Positions 19,130 through 27,917 of a stretch of DNA of 64,000 bases are shown piece after piece. The notes below the pieces were generated by a model that was not told the DNA's origin, ran no database searches, and saw only the letters and a program-made list of their open reading frames with translations. The DNA is taken from positions 62,001 to 126,000 of the forward strand of contig NZ_FNBP01000002.1 in assembly GCF_900102535.1 (NCBI RefSeq). Reading direction: 5' to 3'. The position numbers and the translations under genes are program-made. Position 1 is the first letter of the stretch. Every line of letters starts with the position of its first letter. This DNA comes from Sulfitobacter delicatus. GTDB taxonomy: Bacteria > Pseudomonadota > Alphaproteobacteria > Rhodobacterales > Rhodobacteraceae.

Positions 19130-19591
19130 TCAAATCGGCAACATCGTCGTCGACTTGATCTCTTCCATCGACAACAGCGCCGTGACGTTATGCACCTTCA
19201 CCTCTGAAATCAGCGCCTGATAGAACACATCATAGGCCCGCGCGTTTTTCACCCGCACTTTCAGAATATAGTCGATATCCCCCGCCAATCGATGCGCCTC
19301 TTGCACCTCAGGCCGGTCCTTGAGCGCCTTCAAAAACGCCGCCTGCCACGCCGCCTCATGCTCTGACGTGCGGATCAAGACAAAGAAACAGGCCTCGAAC
19401 CCAAGCGCTTCGGAATCCAGCACCACGGTCTGCTGACCGATAACCCCCGCCTCGCGCAGCTTGCGGATGCGATTCCACACGGGCGTCTTAGAAGACCCCA
19501 CCTCACGGGCAATATCGTCCAGCGACTGGCTCGCATCGCGTTGCAGCTGCGCCAGGATTTTCCGGTCGGTCTCATCTATTCGGACAGTCAT
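19130..19591 (-). CDS. Lrp/AsnC family transcriptional regulator
   Basis: A 153-residue feast/famine regulator: an N-terminal helix-turn-helix (about residues 4-55, SLDDIAREVGSSKTPVWNRI), then the RAM ligand-binding domain with VQEAHRLAGDIDYILKV. The ATG at 19591 follows AAGGAAG, and the long in-frame extension upstream is only the mirror of cysG. It is transcribed away from cysG across a 144-base gap. Lrp proteins often act on the divergent operon, so control of sulfate assimilation is the likely job. The effector is unknown. Confidence 0.93.
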   Translation of the reverse strand: MTVRIDETDRKILAQLQRDASQSLDDIAREVGSSKTPVWNRIRKLREAGVIGQQTVVLDSEALGFEACFFVLIRTSEHEAAWQAAFLKALKDRPEVQEAHRLAGDIDYILKVRVKNARAYDVFYQALISEVKVHNVTALLSMEEIKSTTMLPI

Positions 19592-19680
19592 TCTCTTCCT
19601 TCTCGCCCCGGCAGGACGTTCATGCTTAACCTTCGGCATAAGCGAACGCATGTTCTTATCTGCGCCAGTATATAGCCATT

Positions 19681-19698
19681 TAGTGGGAATATTTCCTA
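19681..19698. promoter_or_regulatory. candidate Lrp-type operator in the divergent cys promoter region
   Basis: TAGTGGGAATATTTCCTA: an interrupted palindrome with TAG/CTA ends, a perfect GGAA-TAT-TTCC core and an AT-rich centre, the general form of Lrp sites. It lies 38 bases before the cysG start. TATATA tracts on both sides could be promoter elements. Confidence 0.35.
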
Positions 19699-19735
19699 TA
19701 TATGAGGTCAAGTCAAACCAGAAACAGGGCGCATC

Positions 19736-21130
19736 ATGGACCATTTCCCCATCTTCCTTGCCACCCGCGGCCAGCGGATCGTTCTCTCGGGCGGCGGCGA
19801 AGCGGCATTGGCCAAACTGCGCCTGCTGCTGAAAACCTCGGCACGGCTGATCGTCTTTGCGCCCACGCCCGACCCTCAGATCGAAAGCTGGGCCGCCGAG
19901 GGCCGTCTGACCCTGCACCGCCGCCCGATGGACGCAGGCGACGCGCTCTGCGCCAAGCTTTTTTACGCCGCCGACGAAGACGCCCAAGAAGACGCCCGCA
20001 CCGCCGCCATTGCAAAGGCCTGCGGCGCGCTGGTCAATGTGGTCGACAACCTCCACGACAGCCAATTCATCACCCCCGCCATCGTCGACCGCGACCCGGT
20101 CACAATTGCCATCGGCACCGAAGGCGCCGCCCCGGTGCTGGCCCGCGCCATCAAAGCCGATCTCGAAGAACGCTTGCCAACCACCCTTGGCGCCCTCGCG
20201 CGCATCGGCAAGGGCTTTCGCAAGCTCGCCGACGCCCTGCCAATGGGCCGCCCGCGTCGCGACTTCTGGCGCGACTATTACTTCACCAGCGGCCCGCGTG
20301 CCATTGCAGAAGGCCCCGAAGCGGTGCGCCCCGCGCTCGACACCCTGCTCAACGACCACCTCAGCCGCTCCGCCCGCCCCGGCCATATCGCCTTTGTCGG
20401 CGGCGGCCCCGGTGATCCAGAACTGCTGACGCTCAAGGCTCGCCGCGCGCTGGATGAAGCTGATGTGGTGATCTACGACCGCCTCATCAGCCCCGAGATC
20501 TTGGAACTGGCCCGCCGCGAAGCCCTGATGATCGATGTCGGCAAAGAGGGCTTTGGCCCCTCGGTGACCCAAGACAGCATCAACGCCCTGCTGGTCGAAC
20601 ACGCCCAAAGCGGCGCGCAGGTGGTGCGGCTGAAATCCGGCGACGCCACCGTCTTTGGCCGCCTCGACGAGGAAATCGACGCCGTCGACGCCCATGGCAT
20701 CACTTGGCACATCGTGCCCGGCATCACCGCCGCCTCGGCCGCCGTGGCGGGCATCGGCCAAAGCCTCACCAAACGCGACCGCAACACCTCAGTGCGGTTC
20801 CTGACGGGCCACGACATGAAGGGCTTTGCCGATCACGATTGGGCCGCTCTGGCCCGCCCCAATGAGGTCGCCGCGATCTACATGGGCAAGAAATCCGCCC
20901 GTTTCGTCCAAGGCCGCCTGCTTATGCACGGTGCCGAGCGCAACACGCCCGTCACCGTGATCGAAAACGCCTCACGCCCCGATCAACGGGTGCTCTCCAC
21001 CACGTTGAGCGCCCTGCCTCAGGATCTAGCCGACGCGCAAATGACCGGCCCCGCGCTCACCTTCTACGGCCTCGCCCCCCGCGCCGCCGCCCAAGCTGCC
21101 ACCCAAACCCCGTTAGAGGAGATGGCCTGA
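19736..21130 (+). CDS. cysG: siroheme synthase CysG
   Basis: A 464-residue bifunctional protein. Residues 1 to about 205 form the precorrin-2 dehydrogenase/ferrochelatase part (RIVLSGGGEAAL Rossmann loop, ANVVDN-like LVNVVDNLHDSQFI). From about 218 the SAM-dependent uroporphyrinogen III methyltransferase begins with AFVGGGPGDPELLTLKA and continues with VRLKSGDATVFGR and VPGITAASAA. It makes siroheme for the sulfite reductase two genes on. The first gene of a tight plus-strand operon; the next ATG follows its stop by one base. Confidence 0.96.
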   Translation: MDHFPIFLATRGQRIVLSGGGEAALAKLRLLLKTSARLIVFAPTPDPQIESWAAEGRLTLHRRPMDAGDALCAKLFYAADEDAQEDARTAAIAKACGALVNVVDNLHDSQFITPAIVDRDPVTIAIGTEGAAPVLARAIKADLEERLPTTLGALARIGKGFRKLADALPMGRPRRDFWRDYYFTSGPRAIAEGPEAVRPALDTLLNDHLSRSARPGHIAFVGGGPGDPELLTLKARRALDEADVVIYDRLISPEILELARREALMIDVGKEGFGPSVTQDSINALLVEHAQSGAQVVRLKSGDATVFGRLDEEIDAVDAHGITWHIVPGITAASAAVAGIGQSLTKRDRNTSVRFLTGHDMKGFADHDWAALARPNEVAAIYMGKKSARFVQGRLLMHGAERNTPVTVIENASRPDQRVLSTTLSALPQDLADAQMTGPALTFYGLAPRAAAQAATQTPLEEMA

Positions 21131-21131
21131 T

Positions 21132-21428
21132 ATGCCCAAACCCTTCACCCCCAAGGTCGTCACCGCCAATGCTTTGCTCGAAGGCGATGTCATCTACCAG
21201 ACCGCCACCGGCTGGACCCGCAACCTCGCCGAGGCGGAAGTCCTCACCGATGAAGCCGACGCCGACCTGCGCATGATCGACGCGCTGACGCAGGCCGACT
21301 TGGTGGTCGGCGTCTACCTCGCCGATGTGACTCCTAGCGAGACCGGCCCCCGCCCAACCCATTTCCGCGAAGAGTTCCGCGCCAAAGGCCCGTCGAACTA
21401 CGCCCACGGCAAACAGGAGAGCCTGTGA
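21132..21428 (+). CDS. DUF2849 domain-containing protein
   Basis: A 98-residue soluble protein with the DUF2849 pattern: KVVTANALLEGDVIYQT, WTRNLAEAEV, and a C-terminal THFREEFRAKGPSNYAHGK. It is always found, as here, between siroheme synthase and the sulfite reductase in alphaproteobacteria, so a helper role for the reductase is likely, though none has been shown. It overlaps the cysI start at TGATG and so is probably made in step with it. Confidence 0.85.
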   Translation: MPKPFTPKVVTANALLEGDVIYQTATGWTRNLAEAEVLTDEADADLRMIDALTQADLVVGVYLADVTPSETGPRPTHFREEFRAKGPSNYAHGKQESL

Positions 21429-23092
21429 TGTACAGCTACACCGAATTCGACGACCAATTCCTTGCCGAGCGCAACGCCCAGTTCCGCGCCCAAGTCGAGC
21501 GCCGCATCGATGGCTCGCTCACCGAGGATGAGTTCAAACCCCTGCGCCTGATGAACGGCCTCTACCTGCAACTGCACGCCTATATGCTGCGCGTGGCGAT
21601 CCCCTACGGCACGCTGAACAGCGCTCAGATGGACCAACTCGCCTATATCGCCGAGCGGTGGGACAAGGGCTACGGCCACTTCACCACGCGCCAGAACATC
21701 CAGTACAATTGGCCCGAACTGCGCGACGTGCCCGACATGTTGGATGCCTTGGCCGAGGTAAAGCTCCACGCAATCCAAACCTCCGGCAACACGATCCGCA
21801 ACGTCACCGCCGACCACTTCGCCGGCGCCGCCGCAGATGAGGTCGCCGACCCGCGCCCCGTGGCCGAGCTGATCCGCCAATGGTCCACCGACCACCCCGA
21901 GTTCCAGTTCCTGCCGCGCAAGTTCAAGGTCGCGGTCACCGGGGCCGAAGCCGACCGCGCCGTGATCAAATCCCACGACATCGGGTTGCGCATTGTGGAG
22001 CGTGACGGCCAACAAGGCTTCGAAGTCATCGTCGGCGGTGGCCTCGGCCGAACGCCCATGATCGGCAAAGTGCTCTATGATTTCGTCACCGCCGAAGACC
22101 TGCTGCCGACGCTCGAAGCCATCGTCAGCGTCTACAACGTCCTTGGCCGCCGCGACAATAAATACAAAGCACGCCTAAAAATCACCGTGCATGAAAACGG
22201 CATCGAAGACATCCGCGCCCGCGTCGACGCGCAATACGCGCTGATCCGCAGCCAGTTCTCTGGCGTCGACCAGCAAATGCTCGCGCGCATCGAAGCCGAT
22301 TTCGCCGCCCCCCAGTTCAAAACCGCCCCTCTCGCAGCATACGAGTCCGCCTACACGAACGACCCCGTGTTCCGCGCCTGGGCCGACACCAACCTCGCCG
22401 ACCACCGCGCCCCCGGCTACGCCATCGTCTCGATCAGCCTCAAAGCCCATGGCGCCACGCCCGGCGACGCCACAGCCGACCAAATGCGCGTAATGGCAGA
22501 CCTCGCCCGGCGCTATGGCCATGACGAGCTGCGCATCAGTCACGAGCAGAATGTGATCCTGCCGCACGTCCACCGCAGCGACCTGCCCGAGCTGCACGCC
22601 GCCCTCAAAGCCGCCAAACTGGCCACCGCCAACATCGGCTTGATCTCGGACATCATCGCCTGCCCCGGCATGGACTATTGCGCGCTGGCCACCGCCCGCT
22701 CGATCCCCATCGCCCAAGAGATTGCCACCCGCTTCGACGAGTTGAAACTGGAGCATGACGTCGGCCCGCTCAAAATCAAAATCTCCGGCTGCATCAACGC
22801 CTGCGGCCACCACCATGTGGGCCATATCGGTATTCTGGGCCTCGACCGCGCTGGCGTGGAAAACTACCAAATCACGCTCGGCGGCGACGGCACCGAAGAC
22901 GCCACCCTGGGCACCCGCACCGGCCCCGGCTTTTCGGCCGACGCCATCATCCCCGCCATCGAACGTCTCGTTCTGGGCTATCTCGACCTGCGCAACGACC
23001 CCACCGAGACCTTCCTGCAAACCTACCGCCGCCTCGGCCTCGCCCCCTTCAAAGCCGTCCTCTATCCAGAAGCCCAAGCCAATGCCGCTTGA
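21428..23092 (+). CDS. cysI: nitrite/sulfite reductase (siroheme, [4Fe-4S]), sulfite reductase role
   Basis: A 554-residue reductase of the ferredoxin-type sulfite/nitrite family with two ferredoxin-like half domains and two siroheme/[4Fe-4S] domains. The cluster and siroheme ligands are Cys412 and Cys418 (CPGMDYC) and Cys455 and Cys459 (CINAC). FTTRQNIQYNW binds siroheme. The six-electron product is sulfide. Company with cysG, cysH and DUF934 points to sulfite rather than nitrite. ATG 21428 is chosen behind CAGGAGAG; a GTG one codon earlier is possible. It overlaps cysH by 11 bases. Confidence 0.95.
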   Translation: MYSYTEFDDQFLAERNAQFRAQVERRIDGSLTEDEFKPLRLMNGLYLQLHAYMLRVAIPYGTLNSAQMDQLAYIAERWDKGYGHFTTRQNIQYNWPELRDVPDMLDALAEVKLHAIQTSGNTIRNVTADHFAGAAADEVADPRPVAELIRQWSTDHPEFQFLPRKFKVAVTGAEADRAVIKSHDIGLRIVERDGQQGFEVIVGGGLGRTPMIGKVLYDFVTAEDLLPTLEAIVSVYNVLGRRDNKYKARLKITVHENGIEDIRARVDAQYALIRSQFSGVDQQMLARIEADFAAPQFKTAPLAAYESAYTNDPVFRAWADTNLADHRAPGYAIVSISLKAHGATPGDATADQMRVMADLARRYGHDELRISHEQNVILPHVHRSDLPELHAALKAAKLATANIGLISDIIACPGMDYCALATARSIPIAQEIATRFDELKLEHDVGPLKIKISGCINACGHHHVGHIGILGLDRAGVENYQITLGGDGTEDATLGTRTGPGFSADAIIPAIERLVLGYLDLRNDPTETFLQTYRRLGLAPFKAVLYPEAQANAA

Positions 23093-23873
23093 TACCCCTA
23101 AACTTCATCCTTTCTCAAATACCGCTGCACCGCCCTTCGAGGCGCTGCACGCGGTCGAGGATCAGGTGGCCCGCCTGAACCAAGAGTTGCGCCACCACGG
23201 CGCAACTGACGTGATCCGCCGCGCCGTGGACGAGATTGAAACCCTCACCCTAGTCTCCAGCTTCGGCGCAGAATCCGTGGCGCTTTTGCACCTCGCGGCG
23301 ATGGTCTCACGCGACATCCCGGTGCTCTTCATCGACACCGAGATGCTCTTTGCCGAGACACTGGTCTATCAACAGGAGCTGAGCGAACGCCTCGGCCTGC
23401 GCCGCGTCACCACCCTGCGCAGCGCCGAAATCGCGGCTCAAGACCCCGACGGTACCCTGCACCAATATGACACCGACGCCTGCTGCGCCCTGCGCAAAAC
23501 CCGCCCGCTGCAAAATGCGCTGGCAGGCCACGATGGCTGGATCACCGGGCGCAAACGCTTTCAATCCGGCAGCCGGGCCGCGCTGAAGTTCTTCGAGGTC
23601 GAGACCCCCGAAGACGGCAGCGCGCCGCGGATCAAGGTTAACCCACTGGCCTATTGGGCAACCTCGGATGTGGCCGATTACATCACCGAAAACCGCCTGC
23701 CGCGCCATCCGTTGGTAGCCAAGGGCTACCCCTCAATCGGCTGCGCGCCCTGCACCTCGCCCGTGGCACCGGGCGAAGACCCCCGCGCCGGGCGCTGGCG
23801 CGATCAGAGTAAGGAAGAATGCGGCATCCATTTTGTGAACGGCAAAGTGGTCCGAACAGGAGACAAGACATGA
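23082..23873 (+). CDS. cysH: assimilatory adenylyl-sulfate (APS) reductase
   Basis: A 263-residue CysH-family reductase: a PP-loop-like SFGAES at 60-65, the paired Cys134/Cys135 (DACCALRK), Cys221/Cys224 (GCAPC) and the catalytic Cys247 in ECGIH. The CC...CxxC set binds a [4Fe-4S] cluster and marks enzymes that use APS rather than PAPS. It makes sulfite for the upstream CysI. It begins inside the end of cysI and overlaps the next gene at ATGA. Databases usually label it phosphoadenylyl-sulfate reductase; the cysteines argue for APS. Confidence 0.94.
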   Translation: MPLDTPKLHPFSNTAAPPFEALHAVEDQVARLNQELRHHGATDVIRRAVDEIETLTLVSSFGAESVALLHLAAMVSRDIPVLFIDTEMLFAETLVYQQELSERLGLRRVTTLRSAEIAAQDPDGTLHQYDTDACCALRKTRPLQNALAGHDGWITGRKRFQSGSRAALKFFEVETPEDGSAPRIKVNPLAYWATSDVADYITENRLPRHPLVAKGYPSIGCAPCTSPVAPGEDPRAGRWRDQSKEECGIHFVNGKVVRTGDKT

Positions 23874-24271
23874 GCACCCTCGTAACCGACGCAGGCTTCG
23901 CCGCTGACGATTGGACCCACGGCTATTGCAAGGACGGGGCCGCGAATGACTGCCGCGCCGTTGATTTGGCCTCTGACGCAGATGCCCAAGCCGTGGCCCT
24001 CCCCCCCGCGCTGGAGATGATCCGCGTCGACTTCCCCTCCTTCGCGGACGGGCGCGGCTTTTCTATCGCCCGCACCCTGCGCCTGCGCGGCTACACCGGC
24101 CGCCTGCGCGCAAAGGGTCACGTGCTGGCCGATCAATACGCCATGGCGCGGCGGGCAGGATTTGACGAGGTTGAGATCGACGATGACCTCGCCGCCCGCC
24201 AACCCGAAAATCAATGGCAAGCCCGTGCCGATTGGCAGGCCCATAACTATCAGGCCCGCCTGCGCGGCTGA
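23870..24271 (+). CDS. DUF934 domain-containing protein
   Basis: A 133-residue protein with the DUF934 core: IRVDFPSFADGRGFSIARTLR, LRGYTGRLRAKGHVLADQY and FDEVEIDDD. DUF934 genes accompany assimilatory sulfite reductases, often right after cysI or cysH, and are thought to aid the reductase; the mechanism is not known. ATG 23870 overlaps the cysH stop (ATGA), with ACAGGAGA upstream, so it is the last gene of the coupled operon. A weak hairpin (24276-24296) lies after it. Confidence 0.86.
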   Translation: MSTLVTDAGFAADDWTHGYCKDGAANDCRAVDLASDADAQAVALPPALEMIRVDFPSFADGRGFSIARTLRLRGYTGRLRAKGHVLADQYAMARRAGFDEVEIDDDLAARQPENQWQARADWQAHNYQARLRG

Positions 24272-24347
24272 CTAAAAGGGCGCATTGATTGCCCTTACCC
24301 TTCCCATGACATAAGTAGAGGCCGCAAACCGATTTGCGGAAACCCAG

Positions 24348-25196
24348 ATGACTGAGCAGAGCAAAGTGAACCAGACCGCCGCCAAGCCCGTCCCGACATT
24401 GCCGGACGCCCAGACCGTGACAAGCGTCACCCATTGGACGGACCAGCTGTTCTCCTTCCGCGTGAGCCGCCCGGCATCCTTGCGTTTCCGCTCGGGCGAG
24501 TTCGTGATGATCGGCCTGATGGGCGACCCGCACCCCGAAACCGGCAAGCAAAAACCCCTGCTGCGCGCTTATTCCATCGCCTCGCCCGCTTGGGACGATG
24601 AGTTGGAGTTCTACTCGATCAAAGTGCAAGACGGCCCGCTGACCTCCAAGCTGCAACACATCCAACCCGGCGATCAGATCATCCTGCGCCCGAAACCCGT
24701 GGGCACGCTGGTGCATGACGCGCTGCTGCCTGGCGACCGGCTGTGGATGTTCGCCACCGGCACCGGCTTTGCCCCCTTCGCCAGCCTGCTGCGCGAGCCG
24801 GAGACCTATGAGAAATTCGACGAGGTCATCGTCACCCATACCTGCCGCGATGTGGCGGAACTTGAGTATGGCCGTCAGCTTATCGAAGGGCTGAAGGCAG
24901 ACGAATTGATGCAAGAGCTAATTGGCACCGAGAACCTCGAAAAGATTCGCTATTATCCGACGACCACCCGCGAAGAGAGCCCCAAGATGGGCCGGATCAC
25001 AAATCTCTTGCAGGATGGCACCGTGTTCAAAGATTTGGGCCTGCCCCAGATTAATGCCACCCACGACCGCGCCATGGTCTGCGGCAGCTTGGGCTTCAAC
25101 AAGGATATTATGCAGATTCTCGAAGGCTTTGGCCTGACCGAGGGTGCCAACTCCGACCCCCAGCATTTCGTGGTCGAAAAGGCCTTTGTCGGCTGA
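24348..25196 (+). CDS. fpr: ferredoxin--NADP+ reductase
   Basis: A 282-residue bacterial-type FNR: an FAD domain with RAYSIASP (about 86-93) and GPLTSKL, then an NADP domain with FATGTGFAPFASLLREP and the MVCGSLGFNKD stretch. The C-terminus ends VEKAFVG as in subclass I bacterial enzymes. It moves electrons between NADPH and ferredoxin or flavodoxin. Lying 76 bases after the sulfate operon, it could supply reduced ferredoxin to CysI, which needs six electrons; this link is inferred from position. Confidence 0.95.
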   Translation: MTEQSKVNQTAAKPVPTLPDAQTVTSVTHWTDQLFSFRVSRPASLRFRSGEFVMIGLMGDPHPETGKQKPLLRAYSIASPAWDDELEFYSIKVQDGPLTSKLQHIQPGDQIILRPKPVGTLVHDALLPGDRLWMFATGTGFAPFASLLREPETYEKFDEVIVTHTCRDVAELEYGRQLIEGLKADELMQELIGTENLEKIRYYPTTTREESPKMGRITNLLQDGTVFKDLGLPQINATHDRAMVCGSLGFNKDIMQILEGFGLTEGANSDPQHFVVEKAFVG

Positions 25197-25384
25197 GCAG
25201 ATTTAACGCTTGGTAAAGGCCGCAGCGTCACTGTTAGCGCTGTCGGCGTTGCTTCGCCGACGCTCTGGCAGAACCCTGCCCACCCAAATGCCACCCCCTT
25301 TCGCCGCAGTGCGGCAGAGGTTAGCTGACGCCTGTAGCGCGGGGGACGCCGCGCGAAACTGCAATCACAGGCGAAAGGCAAATC

Positions 25385-25645
25385 ATGGCAAACCCTGGGA
25401 CCCCGACACCCAAGAAAGTGACCGATTTGGCAACTGAAAAGGCCGATCTGTCGCGCACGGCATTGATTGGTATCTTCGGCAGCGAAGCGACCCCCGGCGC
25501 GTTGATCCGCGAAGGCGGTGGCAAGATTTCCCGCGTCAAAGTGGGCGACCAAGTGGCGGGCGGCGTTGTCGCAGCCATTGGCGAAGGCGCTCTGGTGCTT
25601 TCCAGCCGTCGCGGCAACAAAGTGCTGCGCCTGCCCAAGGGCTAA
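25385..25645 (+). CDS. small protein with PilP/GspC-like domain
   Basis: An 86-residue protein behind AAAGG. After about 25 polar residues comes RTALIGIFGSEATPGALIR, followed by KISRVKVGDQVAGGVVAAIG and LVLSSRRGNKVLRLPKG. This recalls the small beta domain of PilP/GspC proteins, which reads L.G.F....A.....G....V..GD...G..V..I. No pilus or secretion gene is near, and no signal peptide or membrane segment is visible. The match is by eye; the role is unknown. Confidence 0.7.
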   Translation: MANPGTPTPKKVTDLATEKADLSRTALIGIFGSEATPGALIREGGGKISRVKVGDQVAGGVVAAIGEGALVLSSRRGNKVLRLPKG

Positions 25646-25696
25646 GCACGCCCGCGGCCTCTTGACCTGCCGCGCCGCGCGGTGCACATCGCGGAC

Positions 25697-26350
25697 ATGA
25701 GCAAAACAGCATTGATCACCGGCGCCTCGCGCGGCCTTGGGGCCGCCTTGGCCGAGGCTTTGGCCCCCACCCATCACATCATCGCCGTCGGTCGCACGAC
25801 CGGCGCGTTGGAGGAATTGGACGACCGTATCCAAGCCAAAGGCGGCAGCGCCACGCTGGCGCCGATGGATGTGACCAATGCCGATGCCATGGCTGTGCTC
25901 TGCCGCGGCATCCACGACCGCTGGGGCGGGCTGACCCTCTGGCTGCACTGCGCCATTCACGCCGCCCCCCTGACCCCGACCGATCACATTGACGCCAAGG
26001 ATATGGAGAAATCCATCGCGGGCAATATCACCGCCACGGCGCGGCTGATCACCTTCGTGTCGCCCTTGCTGGGGGCCGAGGGTCAAGCGGTGTTCTTTGA
26101 CGATCCTCGCGCCGGGGCCAAATTCTTTGGCAGCTACGGCGCCACCAAAGCCGCGCAGATCGCGCTGGCGACCTCCTGGCAGGCCGAGACCGCGCAGATC
26201 GGCCCAATGGTGCATATCGTGACGCCCGAGCCCATGCCCACCGCCACCCGAGGCCGTTTCTTCCCCGGCGAAGACCGCGCGGCGCTCAGCGATCCGGCCA
26301 CGCAGGCCGCTGCGGTATTGGCGCAACTGTCGGAAAACTCCGCCGCCTGA
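25697..26350 (+). CDS. SDR family oxidoreductase, YciK-like
   Basis: A 217-residue short-chain dehydrogenase. The cofactor loop TGASRGLG (residues 8-15) and the YGATK dyad are present, and the C-terminal [15 protein letters not shown] matches YciK-type SDRs. The residue where the catalytic Ser should be, 13 before the Tyr, is Phe (VFFDDP), so catalysis may be impaired or unusual. ATG 25697 fits the usual SDR N-terminus; a GTG five codons earlier is possible. No strong ribosome site is seen. The substrate is unknown. Confidence 0.85.
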   Translation: MSKTALITGASRGLGAALAEALAPTHHIIAVGRTTGALEELDDRIQAKGGSATLAPMDVTNADAMAVLCRGIHDRWGGLTLWLHCAIHAAPLTPTDHIDAKDMEKSIAGNITATARLITFVSPLLGAEGQAVFFDDPRAGAKFFGSYGATKAAQIALATSWQAETAQIGPMVHIVTPEPMPTATRGRFFPGEDRAALSDPATQAAAVLAQLSENSAA

Positions 26351-26421
26351 ACCGGGCGGCACCGGCGCGCCGCGCTTGCCGCCGGTCCGCCCCTCGCCTA
26401 TCAAGGCAAAAAGGGGCCTTC

Positions 26422-27207
26422 ATGCGTATTCTGATCACAAATGACGACGGCATCAACGCACCCGGGTTGACCGTGCTCAAAGCCATTGCCGACGAACTTG
26501 CCGGACCGAATGGCGAGGTCTGGACCGTGGCACCTGCGTTTGAGCAGTCCGGCGTGGGCCATTGCATCAGCTACACCAAGCCGATGATGATCTCGCAACT
26601 GGGCGAGCGGGTCTTTGCGACCGAAGGATCCCCAGCCGATTGCGTGCTGGCTGCGATCCACGACACGATGACAGCCGCGCCCCCTGATCTGGTGCTCTCG
26701 GGCGTGAACCGGGGCAACAACGCTGCTGAAAACGCGCTCTATTCCGGCACGCTCGGCGGCGCGATGGAAGCGGCTTTGCAGGGTCTGCCCGCCATCGCCC
26801 TGTCGCAATATTACGGCCCCGCCAACCGCGATCTGGCCGATCCCTTTGAGGCCGCGGCCCAGCACGGGGCCGAGACCTGCCGCCGTATTCTTGCGCACAG
26901 CCCGCAGGAAGACGCGGCCTACGGTCTGTTCTACAACGTGAACTTCCCGCCCGTCGCAGGCGCGGATGTGCGCGGCATTCGTCTTGCGCCGCAAGGCCGT
27001 CGCCCCGGCACCGGCTTTTCGACCGAAGCGCATCTGTCGCCCTCGGGCCGCCGGTTTCTGTGGATCAAAGGCGGCGACCAGCGTGTGCAAACAGCACCTG
27101 GCAGCGACGCCTGCCTGAACCTCGACGGCTATGTCTCAGTCACGCCCATGCGCTGCGACCTGACGGACCATGCGGCGCTGGACACATTGGCGGGCATCAA
27201 CGGATGA
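26422..27207 (+). CDS. surE: 5'/3'-nucleotidase SurE
   Basis: A 261-residue SurE phosphatase, active on nucleoside monophosphates with a divalent metal. The metal-binding Asp8/Asp9 lie in [11 protein letters not shown], with the conserved NRGNN motif ([18 protein letters not shown]) further on. AAAAAGGGG precedes the ATG. It overlaps pcm at ATGA; surE-pcm-nlpD is a widely conserved stress-survival cluster. Confidence 0.97.
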   Translation: MRILITNDDGINAPGLTVLKAIADELAGPNGEVWTVAPAFEQSGVGHCISYTKPMMISQLGERVFATEGSPADCVLAAIHDTMTAAPPDLVLSGVNRGNNAAENALYSGTLGGAMEAALQGLPAIALSQYYGPANRDLADPFEAAAQHGAETCRRILAHSPQEDAAYGLFYNVNFPPVAGADVRGIRLAPQGRRPGTGFSTEAHLSPSGRRFLWIKGGDQRVQTAPGSDACLNLDGYVSVTPMRCDLTDHAALDTLAGING

Positions 27208-27860
27208 ACGAAGAGCCGATCTCTGAAGCCGAACGCAAGATGCAGTTCCTCTACGCGCTGCGCTCCAAGGGCGTCACCGATGCGCGGGTGCTGACAGCGA
27301 TGGAAGCGGTGGACCGGGGGCCGTTTATCCGCGGCCTTTTCGCCAGCCGCGCCTATGAGGATATGCCGCTGCCCATCGCCTGCGGACAGACGATCAGCCA
27401 GCCTTCGGTTGTGGGGCTAATGAGCCAAGCGCTACAAGTCTCGTCTCGCGACAAGGTGCTCGAGATCGGCACTGGCTCCGGCTATCAGGCTGCAATCCTC
27501 AGCAAACTGGCGCGCCGGGTCTATACCATCGACCGCCACCGCCGCTTGGTGCAGGAAGCCCGCGGCGTGTTTGAGGCGATGGACCTTACCAACATCACCG
27601 CGATCACCGCTGACGGCAGCTTTGGCCTCGCCGAACAGGCGCCCTTTGACCGCATCATCGTGACCGCCGCCGCCGAAGACCCGCCCGGCCCGCTGCTCGC
27701 GCAGCTAAAGGTGGGGGGCATCATGGTGCTGCCCGTTGGCCAGTCCGACACGGTGCAACACCTGATCCGTGTGCGAAAGACCGCCGAAGGTCTCGAATAC
27801 GATGAATTGCGCGCCGTGCGTTTCGTCCCCCTGCTGGAAGGCTTGGGCAAGGACGGTTAA
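27204..27860 (+). CDS. pcm: protein-L-isoaspartate O-methyltransferase
   Basis: A 218-residue SAM methyltransferase that marks L-isoaspartyl damage in ageing proteins for repair. The family features are the [12 protein letters not shown] loop (about 66-77), the SAM motif [13 protein letters not shown] (about 89-101) and [13 protein letters not shown]. Its ATG overlaps the surE stop, so the two are coupled. The C-terminus [16 protein letters not shown] is typical. Confidence 0.97.
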   Translation: MNEEPISEAERKMQFLYALRSKGVTDARVLTAMEAVDRGPFIRGLFASRAYEDMPLPIACGQTISQPSVVGLMSQALQVSSRDKVLEIGTGSGYQAAILSKLARRVYTIDRHRRLVQEARGVFEAMDLTNITAITADGSFGLAEQAPFDRIIVTAAAEDPPGPLLAQLKVGGIMVLPVGQSDTVQHLIRVRKTAEGLEYDELRAVRFVPLLEGLGKDG

Positions 27861-27917
27861 TAGGATATGAAAGACCAAACTCCCGGAAGATATGGGGGTG
27901 AAGATGAGGACTTGCAG

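Noticed and set aside
19592-20761. In-frame upstream extension of the Lrp gene to 543 codons
   Set aside because: The extra part lies opposite cysG and has no Lrp homology; AAGGAAG fixes the start at 19591.
24276-24296. Hairpin AAGGGC/GCCCTT after the DUF934 gene
   Set aside because: Short stem with a 9-base loop and no T-tract; could be chance.
25242-25261. Hairpin GTCGGCG/CGCCGAC after the ferredoxin reductase gene
   Set aside because: No T-run and only 7 bp; not convincing as a terminator.
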